Assembly (NCBI RefSeq): GCF_007981265.1
Contig: NZ_CP034363.1
Coordinates: 3,472,001 to 3,536,000, forward strand
DNA length: 64,000 nt
Direction of reading: 5' to 3'
From: Pantoea sp. CCBC3-3-1
GTDB taxonomy: Bacteria > Pseudomonadota > Gammaproteobacteria > Enterobacterales > Enterobacteriaceae
How positions within the stretch are numbered: the first letter of the stretch is position 1; each line of letters starts with the position of its first letter. Below, in pieces: positions 34,796-43,653 of this stretch. A program made the position numbers and the translations under genes. Below the pieces are notes generated by a model. It was given only the letters and a program-made list of their open reading frames with translations. It did no database searches and was not told the origin of the DNA.

Positions 34796-35165
34796 TGTCC
34801 TTTGGTTCATACCAGTTATGGGTATTTTCCAGTTTCGGCAATCCCTGAAACGGGTATATCGGATCATTCGCAACATCACCATACCCCCAACCTGTTTTCT
34901 GCCGTGGTCCGATGAACTCTTTTTTTAGTTATGACGGATCCAGCACTATCTGCACGGCTCCACCTTCCAGTGAATATTCAGGCGCCTCACGATTAATCTG
35001 TGTACCTGCACGCCCCTCCCAGACCTTCAGTAGTTGCCCGGGCGTAACGGCATAGGTCACATACTCACCGTTTTCATTCCACTTTTTCCATACCGCAAAC
35101 CGCCGCCGCCAGTCTCTTTTACTGGTCAGCTTGTCAAATTCAGCCTTTCGCATGACGGGTATCAC
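34796..35165 (-). pseudogene. Fragment of a T6SS effector toxin domain with an in-frame stop
   Basis: The leftward frame from about 35153 encodes FDKLTSKRDWRRRFAVWKKWNENG, LLKVWEGRAGTQ and LEGGAVQIVLDPS, then a TAA at 34929-34931. The same frame continues past it as LKKEFIGPRQKTGWGYGD and on to the start of the immunity gene, which is the usual continuation of this toxin family. So it lacks its N-terminus and carries a nonsense codon. The WN-x-NG, GG-x-x-Q-(IV)-(IV)-x-D pattern is shared with the intact effector at 36885. Confidence 0.65.
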
Positions 35166-35332
35166 GGGCCGCGCGGAAGGTGGCGAGCATAATCACCATC
35201 CCCTCTTTCAGCTCCGGCACGTCACTGTCACCGGTTTCCAGCACCATGCCTGGGGTCAGATGGCTGGCATTACTGAACAGGTGCAGGCGCGCCGCGTGGT
35301 TGAGGGCATTAGCTGTGATGAATATGGGTGGA
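35151..35332 (-). pseudogene. Internal fragment of vgrG
   Basis: In a frame different from the toxin fragment, the minus strand reads NALNHAARLHLFSNASHL then TPGMVLETGDSDVPELKEG and VIMLATFRAARDTRH. This resembles the central part of enterobacterial VgrG proteins. It is bounded by the toxin fragment on one side and by the stop of the second tssE copy on the other, with no start or end of its own. It is a leftover of recombination between vgrG modules. Confidence 0.5.
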
Positions 35333-35786
35333 TTACAGTTGTACCTGATAGTCGAGATAGTTTTGTTGTTTCATATGGCGCATTAAAACGCGTACTTCCG
35401 GCATAAACTCAATACTGTAGCGCACCGAACCCACGTCTGTGAGTTCGGCATCGATGGTATACCGCAGTTCGCCGGGGACGTACTGATCGAGCAGCACCAC
35501 CTCAATGGATTTCAGGCGTGGCTCACACTTCAGCAGGACTGTTGACAACGTAGCCATTAGTTTTATGTGCCGTGCCCGTAAGCCCCTGCAAGGTGGAGGC
35601 CATATCCGGCAGACCGTAATCCGGTAAATGCTCCAGTGTGCCGGCGCGACAATTAAGGATGCGCTGCATGTTATCCAGCACCAACATGATGATCTGATTT
35701 TCTTCACTCACCAGGTGAAGATTGAGACCGCTGGCGAAGTTACCGTAAAGCATCTTGTATAAAGAGGGCGTATTTCCCGGCGTCAT
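35333..35786 (-). pseudogene. tssE: Second tssE copy, frameshifted
   Basis: The first part (MTPGNTPSLYKMLYGNF to LQGLTGTAHK) and the second part (LMATLSTVLLKCEPRL to YLDYQVQL) are in different frames but together match the intact TssE at 33273 end to end. The frame changes at a run of four A (TTTT at 35561-35564 on the plus strand) where the intact copy has three. A one-base insertion in a homopolymer explains it; a sequencing error is the alternative. Confidence 0.85.
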
Positions 35787-35808
35787 CCGTTTTTCTAATC
35801 TGAATTGG

Positions 35809-36885
35809 CTACAAAAAAATGCTGCCATCGTCATCACGATCCAGCAGACCCCAGTTTGCCTGGGTGAACGTCGCAGGACCGAAACCGCCCTTAAAGACCT
35901 GCGCTTCAGGCATCTTGCCCCCCGCACGAACATAAGTAAACTGCTGATGACCACCGGCAAGCGTGGCCCATTGTCCGGAATGAGGGCATTTATCCCCCGT
36001 CCTGCACTGGATACGTTTGCCTTGTGCTTCATGAAGAAAATACTCTGATTCATCCGGAATAAAGCCATCACAGTAACGAGTGTCTTCCCAGACCAGACGC
36101 CATTGAACCTCACAATATCCCCATCCATCTGCCAGTAACATGTCTTCATAAACCTGCAAAGGTGCATTCATTCCCCGGATGAAATAATTATAAGCACCCT
36201 GGTTTTTAAACCCACTAATGTCAGTTTTTATCACCAACAATTTATGGTTGTACTGAATTTTCACTGGTTCCCAGATACCGTCACAGGGTACAGGCTCTCC
36301 TGTTTTGATGATAATATCTGTGCCCTCGGGAACCGGCGGTAGTTTTTTGGGAAATACAGGGTATGAATATGTATGAAACACTCCATTATATCGATCAGAG
36401 TCCAACAGATAATCTGCTTCAAAAATATTGCAAACATTATCGTACGGAGGAAATAACAGATTATCGCCATAATACTCAGTCGCAAATCGTAAATTATCCA
36501 GGGGAATTACATGCTCAGGATAGGGCTCTACATGAACCCAACGTTCATGGCATGAAGCCCAAAAAAATGATCTAACAAGATCAATTGGCCTACTCAGATG
36601 AAAAAATTCTCCCGTCTTAGTCTGCCACACCTGACGATTCCCTACAGCCAGTTCTGACAGACCTTCATCATAAAGACGTAACGCATCATAAATCCAGATA
36701 ATAGCTTTTTCATTAAAACCCTCTGTTCTTTCTTCTGGCCATGTTTTCAGGGCTTCCTCGTATTTCTCAGCAAATTGAGCCCAGGCATCCCGTTTACGTT
36801 GCCAGAGACTATAACTACTGAGCCGTTGCAAGAGCCAGAAAAGGCGGCGTCGAACATGTTCATCCGTCATCAGAAATTTTGCCAT
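35809..36885 (-). CDS. Imm71/Imm72-type immunity protein B
   Basis: A 358-residue immunity protein. The N-terminal region RRRLFWLLQRLSSYSLWQRKRDAWAQFAEKY is typical of this family and the C-terminal RIQCRTGDKCPHSGQWATL...VRAGGKMPE...WGLLDRDDDGSIFL matches the neighbour at 33725. The ATG overlaps the effector stop (TAATG), so toxin and immunity are coupled. It should neutralise the effector encoded just upstream. Confidence 0.78.
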   Translation of the reverse strand: MAKFLMTDEHVRRRLFWLLQRLSSYSLWQRKRDAWAQFAEKYEEALKTWPEERTEGFNEKAIIWIYDALRLYDEGLSELAVGNRQVWQTKTGEFFHLSRPIDLVRSFFWASCHERWVHVEPYPEHVIPLDNLRFATEYYGDNLLFPPYDNVCNIFEADYLLDSDRYNGVFHTYSYPVFPKKLPPVPEGTDIIIKTGEPVPCDGIWEPVKIQYNHKLLVIKTDISGFKNQGAYNYFIRGMNAPLQVYEDMLLADGWGYCEVQWRLVWEDTRYCDGFIPDESEYFLHEAQGKRIQCRTGDKCPHSGQWATLAGGHQQFTYVRAGGKMPEAQVFKGGFGPATFTQANWGLLDRDDDGSIFL

Positions 36886-38429
36886 TACTTAGTACCCTCA
36901 GTGCTGGTCTGGCGGTCAATACGAGCGGCACTCACAACACTGCGCTGCGTCACTTTGCTTCGGAGTTCATCATCATGTAGCTGGCGCGTGTTTGATGCAA
37001 AGGGAGGTTCGATACCTTCCGGTTTGCTGTACCCATATTTTCCACTTACATCCTCCCACCTGGAGGGGTAAAATTCAGCTTTTACGCCCTGGATATCGAC
37101 AGTAATTGTCTGAGCATTAGCTTTAGCCTGATTTCCGTAGTTATTCACCATTCTTTTAAACCGTTCGTCCAGGTCAATAATGACCTGTTCTCCACCACCT
37201 TTTAGATATTGATCCGGCTTGTATTTACCGAATTGCTCAGCTATTTTTCCGTGCCATGCATTTGCACCAGGCATCCGTGTACCGAAATCTTCAGGGAGAT
37301 GAAGGACAACCAGGAAACCATTACCGTTCCACTCATCCAACACAGCATAAAACTCACGCCATTCTTCAGCTGTCTGTGGTGTTTTTTGATACCCCCAGAA
37401 TCCTCCTGCGGCATAGGATTCTTTAGCAAATTCACTTTTATTTCCAAAAGCACGAAATAGAGTTTTCCCACCCATTTCTCTGGCACTTTTGGCCGTAATT
37501 TCTCCACTGAAAGACGCGATGTCTGTAAATACGGTTTTTTTAGGAAATGCTGGGCTCTCCCCTTCCCAATGAAGCATGTCTGGATAACCTGGTTTTTGAT
37601 ATTTCCGGCTGAGATTACTTCTGAATCGCGTCTCTGCTTGGATACTCGGAAACCGCGTCCCCTGTTTAGGCGCTTCTCGCAACTCGCGTTCAATCAGATA
37701 CGCCTCGGATTCACGGCGAACGACCCCACGACCGGAAGGTGTCGCGAAGGTCAGGATGTTCCCCTTGTAGACCATCCCCTGTATCACTTTCAGCTTTAAA
37801 TCCAGTTCCCTCAGAGCCTGAGGGATCATTCGGGCTCCCATATCCCGCAGGCTGGCAAACCCATCGACCAGAGAGTGGAGCTGCCCGTGCCATTTTTCTG
37901 GCAGCGCACGTCCTGGCGTCGAGCCCAGGATCTTGTTCGTCACCGTGATCATCGTGTTACAGAACGCCCCAAATTTATCCAGCAGTATGGCCTGGTGAGA
38001 CTGAACATCCAGTGCTTTCAGCCATTTCGGTGCGTTACCTTCGCCGACACGGTTTAAAAACTGGATTATTTTCTCCTGCGTTTCAATATTGCGGGCCGTA
38101 TCGGCGGTAATTTTAAGCGCCAGGCGCCCTACCCCCTTGATGACACCGCCAATTACCGGGATCAGCGCAAACAGCAACACCACCAGGAAGACCCATTCAG
38201 TGGTGCTTTCACGTTTTTTGGGCTCATTAATCAAGCCAATCGACACGGCCAGTAAATCACGCACCGCTGTCACATCTCCCACTAAAGGGATCATCCCGAT
38301 GGCTGCATCGGTAATGATTTGCCCGATGGTCTGTTTTTCATTGAACGCCCCGGACAGGGTGCCCCAAATCCACTGGCTGGTTTCAAGGCTGGTCTGCTTA
38401 AACCAGGCAGTACCGCTGATATCACTCAT
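36885..38429 (-). CDS. T6SS effector with C-terminal toxin domain, 514 aa
   Basis: The N-terminal half carries a hydrophobic pre-toxin region (GMIPLVGDVTAVRDLLAVSIGL, about residues 45-66, and WVFLVVLLFALIPVIGGVIKGVG, about 79-101). The C-terminal domain from about residue 300 contains TLFRAFGNKSEF, GGFWGYQKT, WREFYAVLDEWNGNG and YLKGGGEQVIIDLDERF. The RAFG and GGG-x-Q elements suggest an ADP-ribosyltransferase or TNT-type NAD glycohydrolase fold, an inference with modest support. Its ATG overlaps the vgrG stop (ATGA) and an immunity gene follows, so it is a VgrG-associated cargo effector. No PAAR domain is seen. Confidence 0.7.
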   Translation of the reverse strand: MSDISGTAWFKQTSLETSQWIWGTLSGAFNEKQTIGQIITDAAIGMIPLVGDVTAVRDLLAVSIGLINEPKKRESTTEWVFLVVLLFALIPVIGGVIKGVGRLALKITADTARNIETQEKIIQFLNRVGEGNAPKWLKALDVQSHQAILLDKFGAFCNTMITVTNKILGSTPGRALPEKWHGQLHSLVDGFASLRDMGARMIPQALRELDLKLKVIQGMVYKGNILTFATPSGRGVVRRESEAYLIERELREAPKQGTRFPSIQAETRFRSNLSRKYQKPGYPDMLHWEGESPAFPKKTVFTDIASFSGEITAKSAREMGGKTLFRAFGNKSEFAKESYAAGGFWGYQKTPQTAEEWREFYAVLDEWNGNGFLVVLHLPEDFGTRMPGANAWHGKIAEQFGKYKPDQYLKGGGEQVIIDLDERFKRMVNNYGNQAKANAQTITVDIQGVKAEFYPSRWEDVSGKYGYSKPEGIEPPFASNTRQLHDDELRSKVTQRSVVSAARIDRQTSTEGTK

Positions 38430-39338
38430 GATTCATTCCCTGTGTGGCGGGCAATCAGGTCGTCGGCCTGAGTGTCACTCATTGCCTGAGCCTGGTAGCG
38501 CGTGTTTTCCTCTGTGGCCTTACGGGTAAAATTGCGGTTGTCCGGCCCCACCTCAACGGTCATCGGTCCATCCGGTACATCATCGAGATGCAGATATCCG
38601 GCCCCATCGAGATTCCCGGTTCGCACTGAGCCATCCGCCAGCGTCGCGGTAAACGGTGCACCGACCACCGGGGCGTCATCATGGTAGAGGTACTGCATCA
38701 GTGCATCATTGCGGTCTTTCAGCGGGTCAGCCAGCCACGGCACGTCCGGCCTCTGTGACACGCCGCCCTCGGTATCCAGTCGACTGGCTTTACGGGTATA
38801 CGTACCCGCCGTCTCGTATTTGATTTGTCCCTGCTCAATGATGATGGAGCTCCCCCCTCCCACCAGGCGTATCCGCTTCTTCCCGGCAAGCAGCATCTCC
38901 TTTGCTGAGATGAGGGTCAGTTTCTGCTCCGCGCTCAGGTGCATCATCCCGTTCTGCGCCTGAAACTGTACCGCCCCCTGGGCCGAAATCAGGCTTAGCT
39001 TGCCGTGTTGGGCAAAAAATCCCACGCTGTCGCCTGCCAGCGCGGTGATATGCCCTTCGGTGCCCGCACTGATATTGCCGCCCGCATTCAGGGCGACATT
39101 GCCAGCGGCCGCCAGCTGCAGATGCTCACCGCTGGTGAAGGCCAGCCCCTCAGGTGCTGAGAAGTGAAGCATCTCACTGAGGGTTTTCAGGCGTGTGGCG
39201 AACATCGCCTGCTGACTGGCGATATCGGCCTCCAGGGCTTTTGCCTGCCGGGCAGCCAGGGCCAGCCCCTCGATTTGAGCACGGACGGCCTCAATCTCCC
39301 GGAGGGCCGTATCCCCACCCCCTCCGCTTAAGAACGGG
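38426..39338 (-). pseudogene. vgrG: 3' part of vgrG (tssI)
   Basis: The frame reads SGGGGDTALREIEAVRAQ, then the DUF2345 VgrG tail (LQLAAAGNVALNAGGNISAGTEGHI, ISAQGAVQFQAQNGMMHLSAEQKLTL) and a C-terminal extension (DAPVVGAPFTATLADGSVRTG) that probably docks the effector. The N-terminal gp27/gp5 spike part is missing: the frame stops at 39338, exactly where an intergenic repeat begins. There is no start codon with a ribosome site for the piece, though the ATG at 39205 is the first in frame. The spike gene is not functional here. Confidence 0.8.
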
Positions 39339-39494
39339 GATTACGCGATATATGGCGCACTAAGCGATTACGCTAAATAGTTCGTGTCACGGGAAGGCGG
39401 CAAGGTCATGAGTCCCCGGGAGCATAGATAACTATGTGACCGGGGCGAATGAATGCAGCCAACGCACCTGTGGCGCGAAATATGACGCGTAATC
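39339..39494. repeat. Structured enterobacterial intergenic repeat, about 156 bp
   Basis: The ends are inverted repeats (GATTACGCG at 39339-39347 and CGCGTAATC at 39486-39494). The centre has the hairpin CCCCGG-GAGCATAGATAACTATGTGA-CCGGGG around 39413-39435. I recall sequences of this kind (GGAAGGCGGCAAG, CCCCGGGAGCATAGATAAC, GCAGCCAACGCACCTG) as common dispersed repeats in many enterobacteria; the name is not certain to me. Its right end overlaps the hcp stop codon and its left end is the vgrG breakpoint. Confidence 0.7.
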
Positions 39495-39984
39495 AGGCGG
39501 TGGCGCGTTCGTTCCACGAATCGGAATGAATAATGTTGCCGTCTTTATAGGTCCAGGTGATTTTTTCGTAACGCAGCTCGATCTGCTCGAGGTGGTTATG
39601 CTTCTCGAAAGCAGGATCCTTGACGTCGTGCATCACCGGATTCACTTTCACCACTTTGACGTTCTCGAGTTTGGTGTTGAAGTACTCCACTTCCTGGCCC
39701 GCGTCGTTGATTTTGTACCACTTGAATTCCGCAGACTTGAGGGTCTGACCGGTGGTCACAGCCTTGTAGAGATACGGGCTGGACGAGTCGATTTCCTTGG
39801 TGAACAGGAACGGGGTATGGATACGGGTACCGGTCAGCTTGCCGGTGTTGTTGTCAGTCGGGATGTACAGGTTATGCTCCTGAGCGACAACCTCGATGCT
39901 GCCGTCACGATCCTGAACGTCCACAGATCCTTTGATGTCCGCGCCGCCGTCGTCTTTCAGCCAAAGATAAACAGGAATTGCCAT
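39493..39984 (-). CDS. hcp: Hcp (TssD), T6SS tube protein
   Basis: A 163-residue Hcp1-family protein: MAIPVYLWLKDDGGADIKGS at the start, then TPFLFTKEIDSSSPYLYKAV and a C-terminal HLEQIELRYEKITWTYKDGNIIHSDSW. It forms hexamer rings stacked into the T6SS inner tube and can act as an effector carrier. GGAGAG lies seven bases before the ATG at 39984; longer upstream frames run into the tssL remnant. The gene looks intact. Its stop overlaps the inverted-repeat element. Confidence 0.95.
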   Translation of the reverse strand: MAIPVYLWLKDDGGADIKGSVDVQDRDGSIEVVAQEHNLYIPTDNNTGKLTGTRIHTPFLFTKEIDSSSPYLYKAVTTGQTLKSAEFKWYKINDAGQEVEYFNTKLENVKVVKVNPVMHDVKDPAFEKHNHLEQIELRYEKITWTYKDGNIIHSDSWNERATA

Positions 39985-39988
39985 GGAA

Positions 39989-40500
39989 TTACTCTCCATT
40001 GTGTTGTGAAGCGTCATCATCCTGCGATAACGCCTGGGTGTGGCCCGGTATCTGGCAGGCATTGGCCTGCGGTACCAGACTGATTTCGACACGACGGTTA
40101 AGCGAACGCCCATCCGGAGTGTCATTGGTTGCGATTGGGCGGCTTTCGCCATAGCCCTGCACCGCAAAACAGCTTTCCGTTACATCACCGGTGTCACGCA
40201 TCCAGTCGCGTACCGCTTCGGCACGTTTCAGGGACAGCGTCTGATTAAGTTTCGGGTTACCGGTGTTATCGGTATGACCTGACACGACAATCAGCCAGCC
40301 TGGCTTCGCCTTGATGCCGACCAGCGAGTTCACCAGCATTTTGGTGGAGCCGGTTTTCAGGTCCGATTTGCCGGAATCGAACAGCGACATACTGTCGAGG
40401 CGAATAATTGTCGGCGCTGGTTTAGGTTTCGGCTGTGGTTTAGGTGGCGGCGGTGGAGGCACCCAGGTATCTATGGCCTGCTGAACTGCGAGCCACAGTC
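39989..40500 (-). pseudogene. tssL: 3' part of tssL (OmpA-like domain)
   Basis: The frame reads NRLWLAVQQAIDTWVPPPPPP, a proline linker, then an OmpA-like peptidoglycan-binding domain (RLDSMSLFDSGKSDLK, VVSGHTDNTGNPKLNQTLSLKRAEAVRDWM, GYGESRPIATNDT, LNRRVEISL). That is the C-terminus of a TssL extended by OmpA. The DotU-type N-terminal half is absent and the frame is continuous only with an out-of-frame piece of tssK. So it is an end of a deletion, not a gene. Confidence 0.82.
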
Positions 40501-40502
40501 GG

Positions 40503-41036
40503 TTACCCGTCCTGCAAAAGACGGGCAATGGCGCAGGTGTCCCACGCGCCGTTGTCTTCATGTCCGAAACGGAATGCCAAATTGAACCGGGCCACCGCCA
40601 TCGACTCTTCTTCCTGGCCGAAACGATCGGCGATCGTTTCCCAGGCTTCCCGATAGCGCAGCGGACGCTCTGCCGGAACCCTGTCCGTCTGCACATTCAC
40701 GATCCCGGCCTGCATCACCGGTAACGCCACATACACCGTTACCGGGGCACTGCCGGCAGAAGCCGATGCATCTATTTCACGGGACTCCGGTGGCAGGTCG
40801 CTGAACCGGGTATCAACCAGCGTGTCGTCCGGGAGCCAGAGGCGCAGTAACTGCGCCTGGACCCGACCGGAGGCCAGCATCGCTTCATTCAGCTCTACCC
40901 GGCCGACACCCCACGGGAAAGCACTGCTACGGGCGGCAACACCAGCCCGGGAAAGTGCATCCCATTCAGACTGCTGCTGGAACTGTTGCGGGGCCAGAAG
41001 CGCCCCTTCATTCCATAACGGACGATGAATTTTCAT
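40503..41036 (-). pseudogene. tssK: 5' part of tssK
   Basis: The first 177 residues of the T6SS baseplate protein TssK (normally about 445). It begins MKIHRPLWNEGALLAPQQFQQQ and ends NGAWDTCAIARLLQDG at a TAA. TssK would normally continue. The next bases on the minus strand belong to the OmpA-like part of tssL in another frame, so a deletion joined the two. TssK is essential for known T6SS assembly, so this locus cannot make a working machine alone. Confidence 0.88.
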
Positions 41037-41054
41037 CCCTGATTTCCTCTCGCC

Positions 41055-42596
41055 TTACGATTTCGCCTTCGGCATCTGAGAAACGAGTGACAGGTTGACG
41101 TCCATCCCTTCCACCTGGAAGTGCGGGATAGCGAACAGCCGGACACGGAAGAAGCCCGGGTTGTCTTCGATATCTTCCACAGTCACTTTCGCATCGCGCA
41201 GCGGGTGGGAAGCCTGCAGCTCGTCGCCCGGATCGGTCATTTCCGTTACCAGACTGCGCACCCAGGTATTGAGTTCCAGCTCCAGCAGGCGACGGTCTTT
41301 CGTCGTACCGATATTTTCGCGCTGGATAAGCTTCAGGTAATGGGCGATGCGTGACAGCAGGAAGATGTACGGCAGGCGGGCGTTGATACGGCTGTTGGCG
41401 GTCGCATCCGCGGTATCATACAGCGCCGGTTTCTGGGTTGAGTTAGCGGAGAAGAAGCACGAGTAGTCGCGGTTTTTGTAATACGATAGCGGAATAAAGC
41501 CGAGGTTAGCGAACTCAAACTCGCGGGTTTCCGGGATCATCACTTCTGACGGGATCTTGACCTGATTACCGGTGCCCAGATCGTACAGATGAATAGGCAG
41601 ATCCTGCACGGCGCCACCGGCCTGCGGGCCACGGATTTGCACGCACCAGCCGTTGTTGATAAAGCTGCGCACCATGTTGGACGCAAAGGCAAACGAGGCG
41701 TTGGTCCACAGATATTTGTCATGATCCGGACCTTTCACTTCTTCGACGTAGTTGAAGCTGCGCACCGGTACGGTGTCCGGGCCATACGGCAGGCGGCCCA
41801 GCACGCGCGGCATCACCAGACCGATATAGCGGGAATCGTCCGTCTCGCGGAAGGATTTCCACTTGATGTACTCGGCACGGTCAAAGTAGTTACCGATATC
41901 TTTAATGGCGGCCACATCCTCCATCGAATCCTTCAGGAAGAATGTCGGGCCGGCAGAGCCGATAAACGGCATATGCGCTGCGGCAGACACTTTCGAAATA
42001 TTGCGCAGCAGGGTGACGTCCTGTGCAGACGCATCAAATTCGTAGGCAGAAATCAGCGCCGCTATGGGTTCGCCGCCCGGGGTGTCATACTCATCAATAT
42101 ATGTGTGTTTATACAACCCACTCTGGATAATTTCCGGGCTGTCTTCAAAGTCCTGACGCAGGTCTTCTTTAGACATATCCAGCAGTTCAACCTTCACGTT
42201 CTGACGGAAATCGGTTTTGTCGACCAGGGATTTCACGCCGCGCCACAGACTTTCTACTGCCTGAAAGGCTTCATGGTGCATGACGGCATCAAGCTGACGA
42301 CTAATCTGGTAGTCAAGCTCCGCGATATGATGGTCAATCAGGTTTTTGTCGAGTTTTTCAACTTTTGAGCCCGATTTTGTCAGGCATTCGAGAAATACCT
42401 GCATCCCGGCCGTTAAACGTTCATCCGCAGTCGCATCCGACATCGCCTGCGCGTCCTGCCAGATATCCAGTGCGCTCAGCTCGGACACCGGGTTCAGATT
42501 GATTTTTTCAAACAGGGACGCATAAACCCCACCTGCTACAGGACGTTCAAGCACCACACTCTCGCCACCCGCGGCATTCTCATTTTTTACAGACAT
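41055..42596 (-). CDS. tssC: TssC, T6SS contractile sheath large subunit
   Basis: A 513-residue VipB/TssC protein. Conserved parts include HHEAFQAVESLWRGVKSLVDKTDF, SAAAHMPFIGSAGPTFF, FVLPRVLGRLPYG-like VMPRVLGRLPYGPDTVPV and the C-terminal LRDAKVTVEDIEDNPGFFRVRLFAIPHFQVEGMD. With TssB it polymerises into the contractile sheath. The start at 42596 (MSVKNENA) has AAGGA eight bases upstream; the ATG six bases earlier is too close. tssB lies 39 bases upstream. The gene looks intact. Confidence 0.95.
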   Translation of the reverse strand: MSVKNENAAGGESVVLERPVAGGVYASLFEKINLNPVSELSALDIWQDAQAMSDATADERLTAGMQVFLECLTKSGSKVEKLDKNLIDHHIAELDYQISRQLDAVMHHEAFQAVESLWRGVKSLVDKTDFRQNVKVELLDMSKEDLRQDFEDSPEIIQSGLYKHTYIDEYDTPGGEPIAALISAYEFDASAQDVTLLRNISKVSAAAHMPFIGSAGPTFFLKDSMEDVAAIKDIGNYFDRAEYIKWKSFRETDDSRYIGLVMPRVLGRLPYGPDTVPVRSFNYVEEVKGPDHDKYLWTNASFAFASNMVRSFINNGWCVQIRGPQAGGAVQDLPIHLYDLGTGNQVKIPSEVMIPETREFEFANLGFIPLSYYKNRDYSCFFSANSTQKPALYDTADATANSRINARLPYIFLLSRIAHYLKLIQRENIGTTKDRRLLELELNTWVRSLVTEMTDPGDELQASHPLRDAKVTVEDIEDNPGFFRVRLFAIPHFQVEGMDVNLSLVSQMPKAKS

Positions 42597-42635
42597 CAAC
42601 ATCTTCCTTATTAATCCGTTAAAACATCGTGACCG

Positions 42636-43136
42636 TTATGGCTGCTTCGGGGCCAGGGCGGAGAGTTCGGCTCTGAGTTCTGCGCTTAACGCCGGGTCGA
42701 GCAGAATTTTTTCCAGTTCTTTTCGGAAAGCCTGGTTATCCAGCAGGTTCGCTTTTAAATCACGAAGCAAATTACGCATGGAAAGCATCGCCTTCAGCTG
42801 GGGTATTTGCCGGGAGACCTGCTCAGGGGTGAAATCTTTCATGCTCTGGAATGTCAGGCTGATATTGTCTTCGCTACCGTCACCGGCAAGCGTGTTTTTG
42901 ACGGTAAGATTTACTTTTGGAGAATATTCGGAAAGCACTGAGTCAAAGTTATTTTTATTCAGATTAACTTTTTTGCGCTCAGATAAGGGTGCAGACTCCT
43001 GGCCATTACTGAAATCGCCCGCCACCAGTAATTTCAGGGGGAGCTCGGTTTTCTTGCTCGCCCCCCCCGTATGCAGATCAAGTTTTAAATTAATACGTGC
43101 CTTGGGTATTTCGGACTGAAAGGAAGAGTTAGACAT
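42636..43136 (-). CDS. tssB: TssB, T6SS contractile sheath small subunit
   Basis: A 166-residue VipA/TssB protein: SEIPKARINLKLDLHTGGASKK then LPLKLLVAGDFSNGQ near the N-terminus and FTPEQVSRQIPQLKAMLSMRNLLRDLKANLLD in the second half. It is the first gene of the leftward operon tssB-tssC-tssK'. Intact by sequence. Confidence 0.94.
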   Translation of the reverse strand: MSNSSFQSEIPKARINLKLDLHTGGASKKTELPLKLLVAGDFSNGQESAPLSERKKVNLNKNNFDSVLSEYSPKVNLTVKNTLAGDGSEDNISLTFQSMKDFTPEQVSRQIPQLKAMLSMRNLLRDLKANLLDNQAFRKELEKILLDPALSAELRAELSALAPKQP

Positions 43137-43544
43137 GGCTGTCCCTGTTCTATGGAATGATAGAAACGGTCAATGCCAGTGAGAAATTAATAAGAAAGGC
43201 AACCCCAGCCTGAACATCTTCCCGGTTCACGTCATCCGACGAGCATCTAAATCCCGGAATTAAAAGCGGGCGCATTCCATTCACCAGCATGTCGACACGG
43301 TATTTTTGGGTAATTGTCTGAAATATAAAAATTCGGATAAAACCCAATAGCCAGAGTGTAAAAACGTTCCACACCCGATCGGAAACGAAAATATGTAACA
43401 AAATACTACAGGAATAGATTTTGAGAATGACAGATCATCATCCTGATATATAAGAATTTTCTTTTGTATTCCCTTCAGACCTTATGGAATAAGGGTGTGC
43501 AGCAAACAATCAATTTGGTTTAGGGGCGAAATAGTACGAAATTA

Positions 43545-43582
43545 CACCAATTGTGTGAAATTGGTGATTTTTTTATTTTTTT
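43545..43582 (+). terminator. Orphan rho-independent terminator on the plus strand
   Basis: CACCAATT-GTGTGA-AATTGGTG followed by a long T-rich run (ATTTTTTTATTTTTTT). No plus-strand gene lies upstream in the gap 43137-43653; it could end a small RNA or be a relic. The rest of the gap shows no convincing gene and must hold the tssB promoter. Confidence 0.6.
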
Positions 43583-43653
43583 CAGAAATGAGATCCAGGA
43601 CGTGACTGAGCAGCTGAAAAACGGACGACATATGCAGATCTTCGAAGCTGACG

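Noticed and set aside
41589..42368. Rightward frame of 259 codons opposite tssC
   Set aside because: It mirrors the tssC codons on the other strand, a common artefact in GC-rich genes; TssC identity is certain.
43150..43401. Leftward frame of 83 codons upstream of tssB
   Set aside because: Mixed composition, no ribosome site, no family, and it occupies the place expected for the tssB promoter.
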